A DNA stretch of 64,000 nucleotides from positions 434,001-498,000 of the forward strand of contig JAFEDU010000001.1 in NCBI GenBank assembly GCA_018241425.1. The letters are read 5' to 3'. Made by a program: the position numbers and the translations under genes. Shown piece by piece: positions 28,201 to 41,988 of this stretch (position 1 is its first letter; every line of letters starts with the position of its first letter). The notes beneath the pieces are model-generated. The model was not told where the DNA came from. It worked only from the letters and a program-made list of their open reading frames with translations, and ran no database searches. Source of the DNA: Pseudomonadota bacterium. GTDB lineage: Bacteria > Pseudomonadota > Gammaproteobacteria > Steroidobacterales > Steroidobacteraceae.

Positions 28201-28598
28201 TCCTGCTCATCGGCATCGTCAAGAAGAACGCGATCATGATGATCGACTTCGCCCTCGAGCGGCAGCGCCACGACCGGCTGGAGCCGCGCGAGGCCATCTA
28301 CCAGGCCGCCCTCATGCGCTTCCGGCCGATCATGATGACCACCATGGCAGCCCTGCTCGGGGGCGTGCCGCTCGCGTTCTCCATCGGCTCGGGCGAGGGC
28401 GCGGAGATCCGCCAGCCGCTCGGCATCTCGATCGTGGGCGGCCTCATCGTGAGCCAGGTCCTCACCCTCTACACCACCCCGGTGATCTACGTGTACCTCG
28501 ACCGCTTCGGCCACTGGTGCAGCGAGCTGTGGGCGCGCCTCTACCCGCGCGGCCCGAAGGCACCGCCGCAGCTGGCCCCGACGCCCCATTCGTCATGA
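25275..28598 (+). CDS. mdtC: RND multidrug efflux permease (MdtC-like) with extra linker
   Basis: 1107 residues from GTG at 25275, directly after the mdtB stop. RND features are complete: [40 protein letters not shown] and [20 protein letters not shown]. It is about 70-80 residues longer than usual MdtC. The excess is an Ala/Thr/Asn/Ser-rich low-complexity stretch at about 773-837 ([20 protein letters not shown] and onward) inside the second periplasmic loop, between NIWISTAGG and [10 protein letters not shown]. It overlaps the outer-membrane factor gene by 4 nt. Confidence 0.94.
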   Translation: MNLSEPFIRRPVATTLLTFGIALAGALAYFRLPVSPLPQVDFPTISVNASMAGASPDVMAATVATPLERHLGQIADVTEMTSQSSTGASHVTLQFGLNRNIDGAARDVEAAINAARADLPTALRSNPTYRKMNPADAPILILALTSPTLTPGQIYDAADTILAQKLSQVAGVGQVQIAGSSLPAVRVELNPTALFKYGIGLEDVRAALAAANANTPKGSLDVGGERFQLYTNDQASKAAQYTNLVVAYRNGSPVRLADVAEVLDSVENVRNLALANGKPAVLVIIYRQPGANIIETVDRVVSLIPALKNSIPTDIDMRVAIDRTTTIRSSLRDVQRTLVIAVTLVVLVVFLFLRNWRATVVPALAVPISLLGTFGGMYLLGYSLDNLSLMALIIATGFVVDDAIVVLENITRHMEAGMPRFEAALLGAREVGFTVLSMSLSLVAVFLPILLMGGLVGRLFREFSVTLSIAVLISLAVSLTATPMLCSRFIRESKAHGRLYQATERGFEAVLNAYGRSLRWALRNGLMVMALLLAAIAFNVYLYVVIPKGFFPQQDTGRIAGGIQADQSISFQAMEKKLRQFVRILNEDPAVDTVVGFTGGGSQGGGQANSGFVFMSLKPKKQRGLSADAVIARVRPKLNQVAGARLFLQAVQDIRVGGRASNAQYQYTLQGNDVAELYTWAPKLTDALSRIPILTDVNSDQQQNGQEIDLQVNRDTASRLQLNPASVDNTLYDAFGQRDVSTIYNPLNQYHVVMEVEPKYWQSPDTLANIWISTAGGTVNGTQATNAVAGTVTSAKTSASNTVASLSANTAINQATNALANTGRGSVSTGSADSTAAEPMVPLATIATHAPGTTPLAVNHQGTFVATTISFNLAATASLSQATEAIARTSAEIGMPSDIHGTFAGTAQTYQNSLNSEPMLILAAIAAVYIVLGVLYESYIHPVTILSTLPSAGVGAVLALRLFNTEFSIIALIGVILLIGIVKKNAIMMIDFALERQRHDRLEPREAIYQAALMRFRPIMMTTMAALLGGVPLAFSIGSGEGAEIRQPLGISIVGGLIVSQVLTLYTTPVIYVYLDRFGHWCSELWARLYPRGPKAPPQLAPTPHSS

Positions 28599-30064
28599 TG
28601 AAGCCCATGCACAAGCTACTGCCGTTCCTCACCGCCGCGGTCCTCACCGCCTGCGCGGTCGGTCCCAACTACCACCGGCCCGGCACGCCCACGCCCGATA
28701 CCTTCAAGGAGGCGCAGGGCTGGAAGCCGGCCGAGCCGCGCGAGGCGGCGAGCGGGCTTACCTGGTGGACCGTCTACGACGACCCGGTGCTGAACGACCT
28801 GGAGTCCCAGTTGAGCGTCTCCAACCAGACGCTCAAGGCCTCCGAGGCCGCCTGGCGCGAGGCGGTGGCAGCGGCCCAGGCCGCCGGGGCCCAGATCTAC
28901 CCGACGACCGGCATCACCGGCAGCGCGCAGCGCTCGCGCGGCGCCACCAATTCCTACGTCACCTCAGGCTCGAGCAGCGGCAGCGGCACGCGGCCGGCGC
29001 CCGTCAACCAGTTCGCGGTGACCGGGAACGCCTCCTGGGACATTGATCTCTGGGGCAAGATCCGCCGCACCATCGAGGGCCAGGTGGCGACCGCGCGGGC
29101 GAGCGAGGCGGAGCTGGCGGCGGCGCGGCTCTCGGCGCAGGCGACGCTCGCGATCGACTACATCGAGCTGCGCGTCACGGACGAGCAGGTCCAGCTGCTC
29201 GCCGACACCATCAAGGGCTACCAGCGCTCGTTCGACATCACCCAGAACCAGTACAAGGTCGGCGTCGCCGCCAAGGCGGACGTGATCACCGCCGAGACGC
29301 AGCTCGAGGGCGCACAGTCGCAGCAGATCGGGCTCGGCGTGACGCGCGCCACGCTCGAGCACGCCATCGCGGTGCTGGTCGGCAAGCCGCCGGCGCAGTT
29401 CACCCTGGCCCCGGCCACCTTCGGGGCGACGATCCCGGTGGTTCCCACCGGACTCCCCTCGGGGCTCCTGGAGCGCCGCCCGGACATCGCCGAGGCCGAG
29501 CGCAAGATGGCGGCCGCCAACGCGCAGATCGGCGTCGCCATCAGCGCCTACTTCCCCGACCTCACCCTCAGCGGCTCCTACGGGTTCGCGAGCAGCGTCT
29601 CCGCCGGCCTCATCAAGGCCCCGAACAACGTCTGGTCGGTGGGCGCGAGCGCCACCGATGCGCTGCTGGACTTCGGGGCACGCCGCTACCAGGTCGCCGG
29701 GGCGCGCGCCGCCTACGACAACACGGTCGCGAGCTACCGCCAGACCGTGCTCACCGCCTTCGAGCAGGTCGAGGACGAGCTGGCCTCCCTGCGCATCCTC
29801 GAGCAGCAGTACCAGGTTGCCGACCAGACCGTGAAGGATGCGAACCTCGCGGTGCAGCTCACCCTCAACCAGTACAAGGCGGGGATCGTCGCCTACACCG
29901 CGGTGGTGACCGCCCAGGCCACGGCGCTCAGCGATGCGCAGGCGCTCCTGACCCTCCGCCAGAACCGCCTCGTGGCGAGCGCGACGCTCATCGAGGCCTT
30001 AGGGGGCGGCTGGAGCACGCAGGACTTCGCGGCCCTGCACGTGGCGCTGCCGACGCCGCTCTAG
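28595..30064 (+). CDS. RND outer-membrane factor lipoprotein, NodT family
   Basis: 489 residues from ATG at 28595, overlapping the mdtC stop (ATGATG; the second ATG is an equally good start). A signal with lipobox LTAC ([20 protein letters not shown]) is followed by the NodT/OprM-type repeats: [65 protein letters not shown] and the second-half repeat [18 protein letters not shown]. It forms the trimeric exit duct for the adaptor and pumps encoded upstream. It ends 5 nt before the convergent uvrC stop. Confidence 0.94.
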   Translation: MMKPMHKLLPFLTAAVLTACAVGPNYHRPGTPTPDTFKEAQGWKPAEPREAASGLTWWTVYDDPVLNDLESQLSVSNQTLKASEAAWREAVAAAQAAGAQIYPTTGITGSAQRSRGATNSYVTSGSSSGSGTRPAPVNQFAVTGNASWDIDLWGKIRRTIEGQVATARASEAELAAARLSAQATLAIDYIELRVTDEQVQLLADTIKGYQRSFDITQNQYKVGVAAKADVITAETQLEGAQSQQIGLGVTRATLEHAIAVLVGKPPAQFTLAPATFGATIPVVPTGLPSGLLERRPDIAEAERKMAAANAQIGVAISAYFPDLTLSGSYGFASSVSAGLIKAPNNVWSVGASATDALLDFGARRYQVAGARAAYDNTVASYRQTVLTAFEQVEDELASLRILEQQYQVADQTVKDANLAVQLTLNQYKAGIVAYTAVVTAQATALSDAQALLTLRQNRLVASATLIEALGGGWSTQDFAALHVALPTPL

Positions 30065-30069
30065 GGCGC

Positions 30070-31884
30070 TCAGGAGCCCGGGTGCAGGTGCTCGTAGAGC
30101 ACCTTCGCGAGTGTCTCCCCGACCCCGCTCACCTGCGTAAGGTCCGCGATGCCTGCACGCATGATCCCCTGCAGGCCCCCGAAGTGCTTGAGCAGCGAGC
30201 GGCGCTTGGCGGGACCTAAGCCCGGCACGGCTTCCAGCACCGACTCGTTGTAGCGCTTGGCGCGCCGGCGGCGGTGGCCGGTGATGGCGAAGCGGTGCGC
30301 CTCGTCCCGGATGCGCTGGATGAGGCGCGAGGCCGGCCCGTGGCCTTCGGGGACCACCGCCCCGGGCAGGCCGTAGACGAACAGGCGCTCCTGCCCGGCC
30401 CGCCGGTCCGGTCCCTTGGCCACGCCCACGAGGGTCAGGTCCTCGAACCCTAAGGCCGCGAGCACCTCGTGTACGGCGCTGATCTGGCCCAGGCCCCCGT
30501 CGATCAGGAGCACGTCCGGGGCCGGGACCTCGCCCTCGCGCACGTGCCGGTAGCGGCGCTCGAGCGCCTGGCGCAGCGCACCATAGTCGTCCCCGGGCTG
30601 GACGCCGGTGATGTTGAAGCGCCGGTATTCCTTCTTGAGCGGCCCTTCCGGGCCAAACACCACGCAGGAGGCCACCGTGCCCTCCCCGCCGGTATGGCTG
30701 ATGTCGAAGCATTCCAGCCGCTGCGGGGCCTCCGGCAGGTCGAGCTCGCGCGCGAGGTCCGCGAGCATCTCGTCCATCCCCTGGCGCTGTGCGAAGCGCA
30801 TGCGCAGCGCCTGCACCGCGTTCTCCTGCGTCATCTCGACCCAGCGCACCGCGAGCCCGCGCTGCGGGTGGCGCACCTCCACCGGGTGGCCGGCGCGCGC
30901 CGCCAGCACCTCGCCCAGGGACTGGGCGTCCTCGAGGCGCTCCGCGGTGAGCACCTCCGCGGGCACATCGGTCCCGTAGTACTGCAGGATGAACGAGGCG
31001 AGCGCCTCGTGGGGCTCCGCGAGCACCGCGCGCGGGAAGTAGCTGGTGGTGCCGAGGTTGCGCCCGCCGCGCACCAAAAGGACGCTCACGCAGTAGTCGC
31101 CCGCGCTGCCGGTGAGCGCGAACACGTCGACGTCGCGCTCGCCCTCGGCGGTGATGAACTGCTGCGACTGGACCCGCGCGAGCGCGGCCAGCTGGTCGCG
31201 GATCTGGGCGGCGCGCTCGAACTCCAGGCGCCCCGCGGCCTCCTCCATGCGCGTGCGCAGCTCCGCGGTCACCTCCTCGCTGCGCCCCTCGAGCACCTTG
31301 ATGGCGGCGGCGACGTCCTGGGCATAGGCGTCGGCCGTGATCAGGCCCACGCACGGGGCGGAGCAGCGCCCGATCTGGTGCTGCAGGCACGGGCGGCTGC
31401 GGTTGGCGAAGAAGGTGTCGCGGCAGTTGCGGATGCGGAACAGCTTCTGCAGCTGGTTCAACGTGTCGCGCACCGCGCCGGCATTGGGGAAGGGGCCGAA
31501 GTAGCGCTCGCCGGGAGTGCGGGGCCCGCGGTAAAAGGCGAGGCGCGGGAAGCGGTGCCCGGCCTCGAGGCGGATGTAGGGGAAGCTCTTGTCGTCCTTG
31601 AGGACGATGTTGAAGCGCGGCCGGTGCGCCTTGATCAGGTTGTACTCGAGCAGCAGCGCCTCGGTGTCGGAGTTGGTGACCGTGACCTCGATGGCACTGA
31701 TCTGCGCCACCAGCGCCTGCACCTTCGGGTCGACGTTGCTCGCCGCAAAGTAGTGGCTCACCCGGTCCCTGAGACTGCGCGCCTTGCCGACGTACAGCAG
31801 CTCCTGGTCGGCCCCGTACATCCGGTAGACCCCGGGGCGCTTGGGGAGCGCGGCCAGGTACTGCTTGGCATCGAAGCCGGCCAT
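30070..31884 (-). CDS. uvrC: UvrABC excinuclease subunit C
   Basis: 604 residues, full length. An N-terminal GIY-YIG nuclease domain (PGVYRMYGADQELLYVGKAR) makes the 3' incision. The Cys-rich IGRCSAPCVGLI and a UvrB-contact UVR motif (EEAAGRLEFERAAQIRDQLA) follow. The RNase H-like endonuclease domain for the 5' incision shows LECFDISHTGGEGTVASCVV and VLLIDGGLGQISA. Two C-terminal helix-hairpin-helix motifs close it (VPGLGPAKRRSLLKHFGG). It acts in nucleotide excision repair. Its usual partner pgsA is separated from it by the efflux operon. Confidence 0.98.
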   Translation of the reverse strand: MAGFDAKQYLAALPKRPGVYRMYGADQELLYVGKARSLRDRVSHYFAASNVDPKVQALVAQISAIEVTVTNSDTEALLLEYNLIKAHRPRFNIVLKDDKSFPYIRLEAGHRFPRLAFYRGPRTPGERYFGPFPNAGAVRDTLNQLQKLFRIRNCRDTFFANRSRPCLQHQIGRCSAPCVGLITADAYAQDVAAAIKVLEGRSEEVTAELRTRMEEAAGRLEFERAAQIRDQLAALARVQSQQFITAEGERDVDVFALTGSAGDYCVSVLLVRGGRNLGTTSYFPRAVLAEPHEALASFILQYYGTDVPAEVLTAERLEDAQSLGEVLAARAGHPVEVRHPQRGLAVRWVEMTQENAVQALRMRFAQRQGMDEMLADLARELDLPEAPQRLECFDISHTGGEGTVASCVVFGPEGPLKKEYRRFNITGVQPGDDYGALRQALERRYRHVREGEVPAPDVLLIDGGLGQISAVHEVLAALGFEDLTLVGVAKGPDRRAGQERLFVYGLPGAVVPEGHGPASRLIQRIRDEAHRFAITGHRRRRAKRYNESVLEAVPGLGPAKRRSLLKHFGGLQGIMRAGIADLTQVSGVGETLAKVLYEHLHPGS

Positions 31885-31904
31885 CGGGTCCGCCTTGCGA
31901 AGAG

Positions 31905-32559
31905 CTACGCCGTGAGCGCCGCCGGGACCGTAAGGCCCGCGAGCGTGCAGGCGCGCGCGAACACGGCACGGAACATGGCGCCCGTGAGCCGCCGCGTCTG
32001 GGTGTTGTAGCGGCTGCAGTGGTAGCTGTCGAGAAGCACGCGCCCGTCACCGAGGGCGTGCTCGGCACCGTGGCCGAACACGAACGGCGCACGCCGCAGC
32101 TTCAGGGCCATGAGGAGCGCGTCGTGGGCGATGCGGCCGAGCGCCACGTACACGCGCGCGGCCGCGAGCTCCCCGACCTCCGCCTCGAGGTAGCCGTTGC
32201 AGGTACGGATCTCCACCGGCAGGGGCTTGTTCTGCGGCGGCACGCACTTCACCGAGTTCACGATCCGGGCACCACGCAGCAAGAGTCCGTCCTCCGTGCT
32301 CACCGATACCGCGGCACTGGCCAGCCCCGCCCTGAACAGCGTCTCGTAGAGGAGGATCCCCGCATGGTCGCCGGTGAAGGGCCGGCCGCTGCGGTTCGCG
32401 CCGTGGAGTCCGGGGGCCAGGCCCACGATCACGATGCGGGCCTGCGGGTCGCCGAAGGACGGGACCGGGTGGCACCAGTAGCCGGGATAGCGCGCCCGCG
32501 ACTCCTCGAGGAAGGTGGCGAGCCGCGGACAGCGCGCGCAGTCCGGGTCGTAGAGGCTC

Positions 32560-32567
<8 letters not shown>
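31905..32567 (-). CDS. Uracil-DNA glycosylase family 5 (UdgB-like)
   Basis: 220 residues. Family 5 glycosylases remove uracil, and in some members other deaminated bases, from DNA. The CARC motif at residues 10-17 and further Cys suggest the iron-sulfur cluster seen in families 4 and 5. The active-site loop [20 protein letters not shown] and the C-terminal [12 protein letters not shown] match the family 5 pattern GLAPG and H-P/C-SxxN. Family 5 lacks the usual catalytic polar residue in the first loop. Its ATG overlaps the end of icd by 8 nt, an unusual pairing that suggests co-transcription with icd and with uvrC. Confidence 0.88.
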
Positions 32568-33888
<1,321 letters not shown>

Positions 33889-33900
33889 GAGTGCTTCCGC

Positions 33901-35304
<1,404 letters not shown>

Positions 35305-35449
35305 GGTGAAGTGATCCTAGCATGCCGTCGCGACAGGCTTTTTTGGCCCCCGGGAGGGGTGCTGAAGGTCCCTGCTCCGGGCCGCCGGGGCGCAACTGGC
35401 GCGGCGGCGGCCGAGGCGGCAGAATGCGCCCCTTTTCGGGGGGACCCCT

Positions 35450-36618
35450 ATGCATCGCGTACTCATCCTGGGCGCCGGCAAGATCGGCGCATTGATCTCC
35501 GGATTGCTAGCCGAATCCGGTAGTTACCGAGTCCACCTGGCCGACGTCGACGGGGCCGCCGCCGAGAGCGTGGTCCGCGCGCACGGCACCGGCAACCTCG
35601 CCTCCTTCGCGCTCGATGCGAGCCTGCCCGGGCCGCTCGCCAAGCATCTGGCCGAGCACCCGGTGGATGCGGTGATCTCGAGCCTTCCGTACTACTGCAA
35701 CGTCGGGGTCGCGGAAGCGGCCCGCAAGGCCGGCATCCACTACTTCGACCTCACCGAGGACGTCGAGGTCACGCGCGCGGTGCGCACCATCGCCGTCGGG
35801 GCGACCGAGGCCTTCGTGCCCCAGTGCGGCCTTGCGCCCGGGTTCATCAGCATCGCGGCCGCCGAGCTCATCACCCACTTCGACACGCTGCGGGCGGTCA
35901 AGCTGCGCGTCGGCGCCCTGCCCCAGCACCCGAACAACGTCCTCAAGTACTCCCTCACCTGGTCGACCGACGGCCTGATCAACGAGTACGGCAACCCCTG
36001 CCAGGCCATCAGCGACGGGCGCCTCATCGACGTGGCGCCGCTGGAGGGCCTGGAGGAGATCGAGCTCGACGGCACGCTCTACGAGGCGTTCAACACCTCC
36101 GGCGGACTGGGGTCGCTCGCCGAGACGCACGGCCAGCACATCGAGTCGATGAACTACAAGACGATCCGCTACCCGGGCCACTGCGAGCAGATGCGCCTGC
36201 TCATGAACGACCTGAAGCTCAACCACGATCGCGGCACGCTGAAGCGCGTGCTCGAGAACGCCGTGCCGCAGACGCTCCAGGACGTCGTGATCATCTACGC
36301 GGCCGTGACCGGCACCCAGGACGGGCAGCTGCGTGAAGAGAACTACGTGAACAAGGTCTACCCGCAGGTGATCGCGAACCGGCTGTGGTCGGCCATCCAG
36401 GTCACCACCGCCGCCGGCATCACCGCGGTCGTGGACCTCGTGCTCGAGAAGAAAGGCCGCTACCAGGGCTTCGTCGCCCAGGAGCAGTTCCGACTGCCCG
36501 AGATCCTCGCGAACCGCTTCGGGCGCTTCTTCGCCCCGGGCGGCACCAAGAACGTATCCGGCGAAGTCGTGGTGGCGGGCAAGACCGGCCACCAGCGCCG
36601 CAAGAAGGCAGTCAACGC

Positions 36619-36622
<4 letters not shown>
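35450..36622 (+). CDS. Saccharopine dehydrogenase family protein (lysine-forming/glutamate-forming type)
   Basis: 390 residues. A Rossmann start (RVLILGAGKIGALISGLLAE) is followed by the SDH NADP-binding part (AVISSLPYYCNVGVAEAARK, YFDLTEDVEV, PQCGLAPGFISIAAAEL) and the C-terminal catalytic domain (NTSGGLGSLAETHGQHIESM, NYKTIRYPGHCEQMRLLM). The next gene, overlapping by 4 nt, encodes an ALDH7-type dehydrogenase. Together they would cleave saccharopine to glutamate and aminoadipate semialdehyde and oxidise the latter, that is, lysine catabolism. No lysine-ketoglutarate reductase is in the window, so the first step must be elsewhere. Confidence 0.88.
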
Positions 36623-38160
<1,538 letters not shown>

Positions 38161-38241
38161 GGCGGCCGGCGGGCCGGTAGGGATAACCCCAGGGGGGCGG
38201 GTAGCATGAGGCGCCCTCGTGAGGCGGACGGGCGATAGAGT

Positions 38242-38263
38242 CGTTTCAGGGGTACCCGAAACG
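38242..38263. promoter_or_regulatory. Inverted repeat upstream of the ECF sigma gene
   Basis: CGTTTC at 38242-38247 and GAAACG at 38258-38263 form a perfect 6-bp inverted repeat with a 10-bp spacer that itself contains GGGGTACCC. It lies about 65 bp before the sigma factor ATG. It could be an operator or part of an autoregulated promoter; no direct evidence separates these. Confidence 0.3.
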
Positions 38264-38326
38264 GGGTGCCGGGTACTCCTAGGTAACTGAACCGGGAGTG
38301 TGCGCAACGGCCGTCCATCGATCGCC

Positions 38327-38842
38327 ATGAACGAGCCCAGGAATGCCTTCATCGAACGCCTGTTCGCGCGCCACCGGGGCGCGCTGCAGGCGTTCCTCCT
38401 GCGGCGGGTGCAGCGCCGGCCGGATGCCGCCGAGCTCGCCCAGGAGGTATACCTGCGCATGCTGCGGATCGGGGACACCGGCGCGATCCGCAACCCCGAG
38501 GCCTACCTCTATACGGTGGCCGGCAACCTCGCCAAGGAACACGCCCGCCAGCACCGCATCGACCGCAGCGCGGTCGACATCGCCGACCCTTCGATCCAGG
38601 CACAGCTGGCCGAGCTCCCCGGCGATGCCGCCGAGCTCGACCGGGAGCAGCGCCTGGCCCGCCTGCGCGAGGTGCTGGACCAGCTCTCGCCCAAGTGCCG
38701 TGCCGCGGTCGTCATGCAGTACTGGGAGGGCCTGAGCTACCAGGAGATCGCGCTGCGCCTGGGGGTCTCCACCCACATGGTGAAGAAGTACCTGAGCCAG
38801 GGACTCGCCCACTGCCGCCGCCGCATGAGCCGCCTGAGGTAA
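38327..38842 (+). CDS. ECF sigma factor, FecI-like
   Basis: 171 residues from ATG at 38327; GTG at 38300 would add nine. Region 2 (FLLRRVQRRPDAAELAQEVY, NPEAYLYTVAGNLAKEHAR) and region 4 (LSPKCRAAVVMQYWEGLSYQ, IALRLGVSTHMVKKYLSQGL) are clear, and YLYTVAGNLA is common in the FecI group. The gene for an anti-sigma/FecR-like regulator follows 3 nt later. It probably controls cell-surface signalling genes in response to a signal relayed by FecR. The TonB receptor that usually completes such a system is absent next to it. Confidence 0.92.
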   Translation: MNEPRNAFIERLFARHRGALQAFLLRRVQRRPDAAELAQEVYLRMLRIGDTGAIRNPEAYLYTVAGNLAKEHARQHRIDRSAVDIADPSIQAQLAELPGDAAELDREQRLARLREVLDQLSPKCRAAVVMQYWEGLSYQEIALRLGVSTHMVKKYLSQGLAHCRRRMSRLR

Positions 38843-38845
38843 CGC

Positions 38846-39880
38846 ATGACGACGCCCGAGGAGCACGTGCGCGAACTCATCACCCAGCAGGCCGCCGACT
38901 GGTTCGTCGCCAATCGCGGCGGCCTCTCCGCCAGCGAGCAGGCGGACTTCACCGCGTGGATCCAGGCCTCGCCCGTGAACGTCGAGGAATACCTCGCGGT
39001 CTCGGTCATCGCGCGCGACCTGCGCGAGGCCTGCGCGGAAATCCCGGCCGGGGTGTCGGAAGGGCCGGAAGTCCCGCTGGCCCCCATGCGCCCGCCCGCC
39101 CCGGTGCGCGCCCGCCCGGCCTGGGGCATGCGCGCCGCGGCGGCGCTTGCGCTCACCGTGCTGGCCGCAGCCGGCCTGTACTTCCTGAGGCCCGCGCGGG
39201 TCCCCGCCCCCGTCGTGGCGGCAGCCTGGACCGCGGAGTACGCCACCGGCCACGGCCGGCTGCGACGCGTGGACCTGCCGGATGGCTCGGTGGTGACCCT
39301 CAACACCGACTCGCACCTGCGGGCGCGCTTCACCGGCCAGGAGCGTTCGCTCACCCTCACCGCGGGCGAGGCAGACTTCAGGGTCGTCCACGAGAAGGCG
39401 CGCGACTTCCGCGTCGCGGCCGGTGCCCTGACGGTCCGCGCCGTGGGGACGGAGTTCACGGTGCGTGCCGCGCCGTCCGCCACCACGGTCCTGGTTCTCG
39501 AGGGCCGGGTCGGGGTGACGCCGCGGGACAAGGACGGCGCCGAAGTCGGGGTGGGGGCCGGGGAAGCGGTCACCGCCACGGATGACCGGTGGCCCCCGAC
39601 GGTCCAGCTGGCCGATCCCGAGCGCAGCAGCGCCTGGCTGCGCCACCAGATCGCGTTCGAGCACCAGCCGCTCGAGCAGGTCGCGGACGAGTTCAACCGC
39701 TACAGCGCGAAGCCCATCCTCATCGTGACCCCGGCGCTGCGGCGCCTGGAGATCAGCGGGGTGTTCGCCACCGACGACCCGGCCGCGTTCATCGCCTTCC
39801 TGCGCAGCCTCGATGGCGTGCACGTGGAAGAAACCGCCACCCAGATCAAGGTCTCCCAGGCCGCTTCGCGCGCCCCATAG
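38846..39880 (+). CDS. FecR-family transmembrane regulator
   Basis: 344 residues. Domains in order: a cytoplasmic DUF4880-type part (AADWFVANRGGLSASEQADF), one transmembrane helix at about 96-114 (GMRAAAALALTVLAAAGLYF), the FecR domain (DLPDGSVVTLNTDSHLRARF, LTLTAGEADFRVVHEKARDF), and a C-terminal DUF4974/STN-like part (HQPLEQVADEFNRYSAKPIL). It should convey a periplasmic signal to the sigma factor encoded upstream. Because the usual receptor is missing, the signal is unknown. It is convergent with the histidine kinase gene. Confidence 0.92.
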   Translation: MTTPEEHVRELITQQAADWFVANRGGLSASEQADFTAWIQASPVNVEEYLAVSVIARDLREACAEIPAGVSEGPEVPLAPMRPPAPVRARPAWGMRAAAALALTVLAAAGLYFLRPARVPAPVVAAAWTAEYATGHGRLRRVDLPDGSVVTLNTDSHLRARFTGQERSLTLTAGEADFRVVHEKARDFRVAAGALTVRAVGTEFTVRAAPSATTVLVLEGRVGVTPRDKDGAEVGVGAGEAVTATDDRWPPTVQLADPERSSAWLRHQIAFEHQPLEQVADEFNRYSAKPILIVTPALRRLEISGVFATDDPAAFIAFLRSLDGVHVEETATQIKVSQAASRAP

Positions 39881-39892
39881 GGGCGCAGGCCC

Positions 39893-41257
39893 TCAGGCCC
39901 CGCCGGCCGCGGAGACGGCCCGGCCCGGCAGCCGGACCAGGAAGCAGGCGCCGCCGAGGCGCGAACCCTCGATGGCGAGGGCCCCGCCGTAGAGCTCGAC
40001 GGTATCGAGCACCATGGCGAGCCCGATGCCGTGGCCGGGCACGGTCTCATCCGTGCGCACGCCGCGCTCGAGGATGCGGTCGCGGTCGGCCTGCGAGACG
40101 CCGGGGCCATCGTCCTCGACCGCGACCTTCAGGCGCGCGCGCCCCTCGGAGACCGGTTCGATCGCGGCACTGAGGCGCACATGTGCGTTACACCACTTAC
40201 AGGCGTTGTCGAGGAGGTTGCCCAGGAGCTCGGTAAGGTCGCCGCGGTCGCCGATGAAGGCCGCCTGGGGCGCGACGGCGAGCTCGATCGCGAGGTCCTT
40301 GCGGGCATAGACCTTCAGCAGCGTCGCGCGCAGCTCCGCCGCCACCTGCGCAACCTCCACGGGCGCTGCGCCCAGGAGCGCCCCGCCGGAGGCGGCGGCG
40401 CGCTTGAGCTGGTGCTCGATGATGCCGGTCATGCGGTCGATCTCGTTCGAGAGCGTGCTGCCGGGGGCACCGCCCGGGAGGCTCGAGCGCATCACCGCGA
40501 GCGGGGTCTTGAGGCTGTGCGCGAGGTTGCCGAGCGTGTCGCGGTAGCGCACGACGCGCTTGCGCTCGCCCACCAGGAGCGCGTTCAGGTTCTCCACCGT
40601 GCCGGAGAGCTCACGCGGGTAGCGCTCGCCGAGTCGGTCGACGCGCCCCTCCTCGACCTCGCCGATCTCGCGCTCCAGCCGCCGCAGCGGCGTCAGCACC
40701 CAGCGCAAGAGGGCCGCGAGCGTCACGAGCAGCGCCAGCGTGAGGCCCGCGAACCAGCCGAGCATCTCGCGCCGGAACTCCCACAGCTGCTCCTCGTAGG
40801 GGCTTAGGGAAACCGCCACGCTGAACGTGTAGGTCCCGGTCGGGGAGTCGGTGTCGGTGAACTGGATGGCGCGGCTGTCGATGGCCACGCGGTCGTGGCC
40901 GAAGTCCGCGTAGTGGAGGCTGCGCTCGCCGCGGTGCAGCAGGGGCCCGAAGTCCGCCTCGAGTCCCACGGTGGAGGGGGAGCGCCAGCGGTGCTGGGCG
41001 GAGCGGATCTCCTCGTAGAGCCCGGAGCGGGGGCTGGCAAGTCGCGCATCGAGCGTCTGCGCCGGCGGTGCGTAGCCGCCCCCGGGCTGGGGATCGGCGG
41101 CGGCGATGAGCGCCACCATCTGCGCGTCCAGCAGCTCGCGCAGCGAGCGCTCCGAGAGCGCCCGGAAGCCACCATCGAGGACCAGCATCATGACGCCGGA
41201 AAACAGCGCCAGCGGCAGCGACACGGAGATCAGGAGGCGCCGGCTGATCGAGGGCAC
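39893..41257 (-). CDS. Sensor histidine kinase, PhoQ-like
   Basis: 454 residues. Two transmembrane helices (about 8-27 and 167-188) flank a periplasmic sensor of about 135 residues. A HAMP-like linker precedes the H box LGNLAHSLKTPLAVMRSSLP with His247. The N box LLGNLLDNACKWC and G boxes VEDDGPGVS and GHGIGLAMVLDTVELYGG follow. HSLKTPLAV is the form seen in PhoQ-type kinases. The response regulator and a PepSY protein lie upstream in the same direction. Cation or membrane-stress sensing is inferred from the PhoQ resemblance only. Confidence 0.92.
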   Translation of the reverse strand: MPSISRRLLISVSLPLALFSGVMMLVLDGGFRALSERSLRELLDAQMVALIAAADPQPGGGYAPPAQTLDARLASPRSGLYEEIRSAQHRWRSPSTVGLEADFGPLLHRGERSLHYADFGHDRVAIDSRAIQFTDTDSPTGTYTFSVAVSLSPYEEQLWEFRREMLGWFAGLTLALLVTLAALLRWVLTPLRRLEREIGEVEEGRVDRLGERYPRELSGTVENLNALLVGERKRVVRYRDTLGNLAHSLKTPLAVMRSSLPGGAPGSTLSNEIDRMTGIIEHQLKRAAASGGALLGAAPVEVAQVAAELRATLLKVYARKDLAIELAVAPQAAFIGDRGDLTELLGNLLDNACKWCNAHVRLSAAIEPVSEGRARLKVAVEDDGPGVSQADRDRILERGVRTDETVPGHGIGLAMVLDTVELYGGALAIEGSRLGGACFLVRLPGRAVSAAGGA

Positions 41258-41282
41258 GGGGCGCTCCGGGGCAGTGCGGATG

Positions 41283-41969
41283 CTAGGTGCCGGCGTCGCG
41301 CGCCAGCGCGAAGCGGTAGCCGCGCCCGCGCAGCGTCTCGATCGGCTGCAGCTCGTCCTTGGGATCGAGCTTGCGGCGCAGCCGCCCGATCAGCACCTCG
41401 ATCACGTTGCTGTCGCGCTCGTAGTCCTGGTCGTAGAGGCGCTCGGTGAGCTCGGACTTGGAGATCACTTCCCCGGCGCGCAGCATGAGGTGCTCGAGGA
41501 TCCGGTACTCGAAGGTCGTGAGCTCCACGGCCTCCCCGCGCACGTTCACGGTCTGGGCGCGGGTGTCGAGCACCACCGGCCCGCACTTGAGCTGCGGGCT
41601 CGCCCAGCCGCCGGAGCGCCGCAGCAGGGCCTGCACGCGCGCGAGCACTTCCTCGAAGTGGAACGGCTTGGCCACGTAGTCATCGGCGCCGGCCTGCAGA
41701 CCTTCCACCTTGTCCTGCCAGTTGTCGCGCGCGGTGAGGATGAGGATCGGGTAGGTCTTGCCCTCGCCGCGCAGGCGGCGGATCACCTCGAGCCCCGGCA
41801 CCTGCGGGAGCCCCAGGTCGACGATCGCGACGTCGAGCGGGTACTCGCGCCCGGCGAACAGGCCCTCCTCGCCGTCGCGGGCCTCATCGACCGTGAACCC
41901 GGCCGCCTCGAGCCGGGTCTTCAGCGACTCGCGCAGCACCGCCTCGTCCTCGACCACCAGAATTCGCAT
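41283..41969 (-). CDS. OmpR/PhoP-family response regulator
   Basis: 228 residues from ATG at 41969 (RILVVEDEAVLRESL). The receiver domain has the phosphoacceptor Asp51 (VAIVDLGLPQVPG), acidic pocket at 7-8, Thr in ILTARDNW and Lys in YVAKPFHFEE. The winged-helix output domain ends the protein (SKSELTERLYDQDYERDSNV, EVLIGRLRRKLDP and GRGYRF). The kinase gene follows 25 nt downstream. purB lies 3.3 kb away; phoPQ adjoins purB in E. coli, which supports a PhoP-type identity. Confidence 0.94.
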   Translation of the reverse strand: MRILVVEDEAVLRESLKTRLEAAGFTVDEARDGEEGLFAGREYPLDVAIVDLGLPQVPGLEVIRRLRGEGKTYPILILTARDNWQDKVEGLQAGADDYVAKPFHFEEVLARVQALLRRSGGWASPQLKCGPVVLDTRAQTVNVRGEAVELTTFEYRILEHLMLRAGEVISKSELTERLYDQDYERDSNVIEVLIGRLRRKLDPKDELQPIETLRGRGYRFALARDAGT

Positions 41970-41988
41970 CGACCTGCCCCCTGCAGCC

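Noticed and set aside
23615..30064. A 2149-codon plus-strand open frame across the efflux operon
   Set aside because: It is a high-GC shadow frame of mdtB and mdtC (Arg/His/Pro/Gly-rich, no domains) that happens to run into the real outer-membrane factor gene, which starts at 28595.
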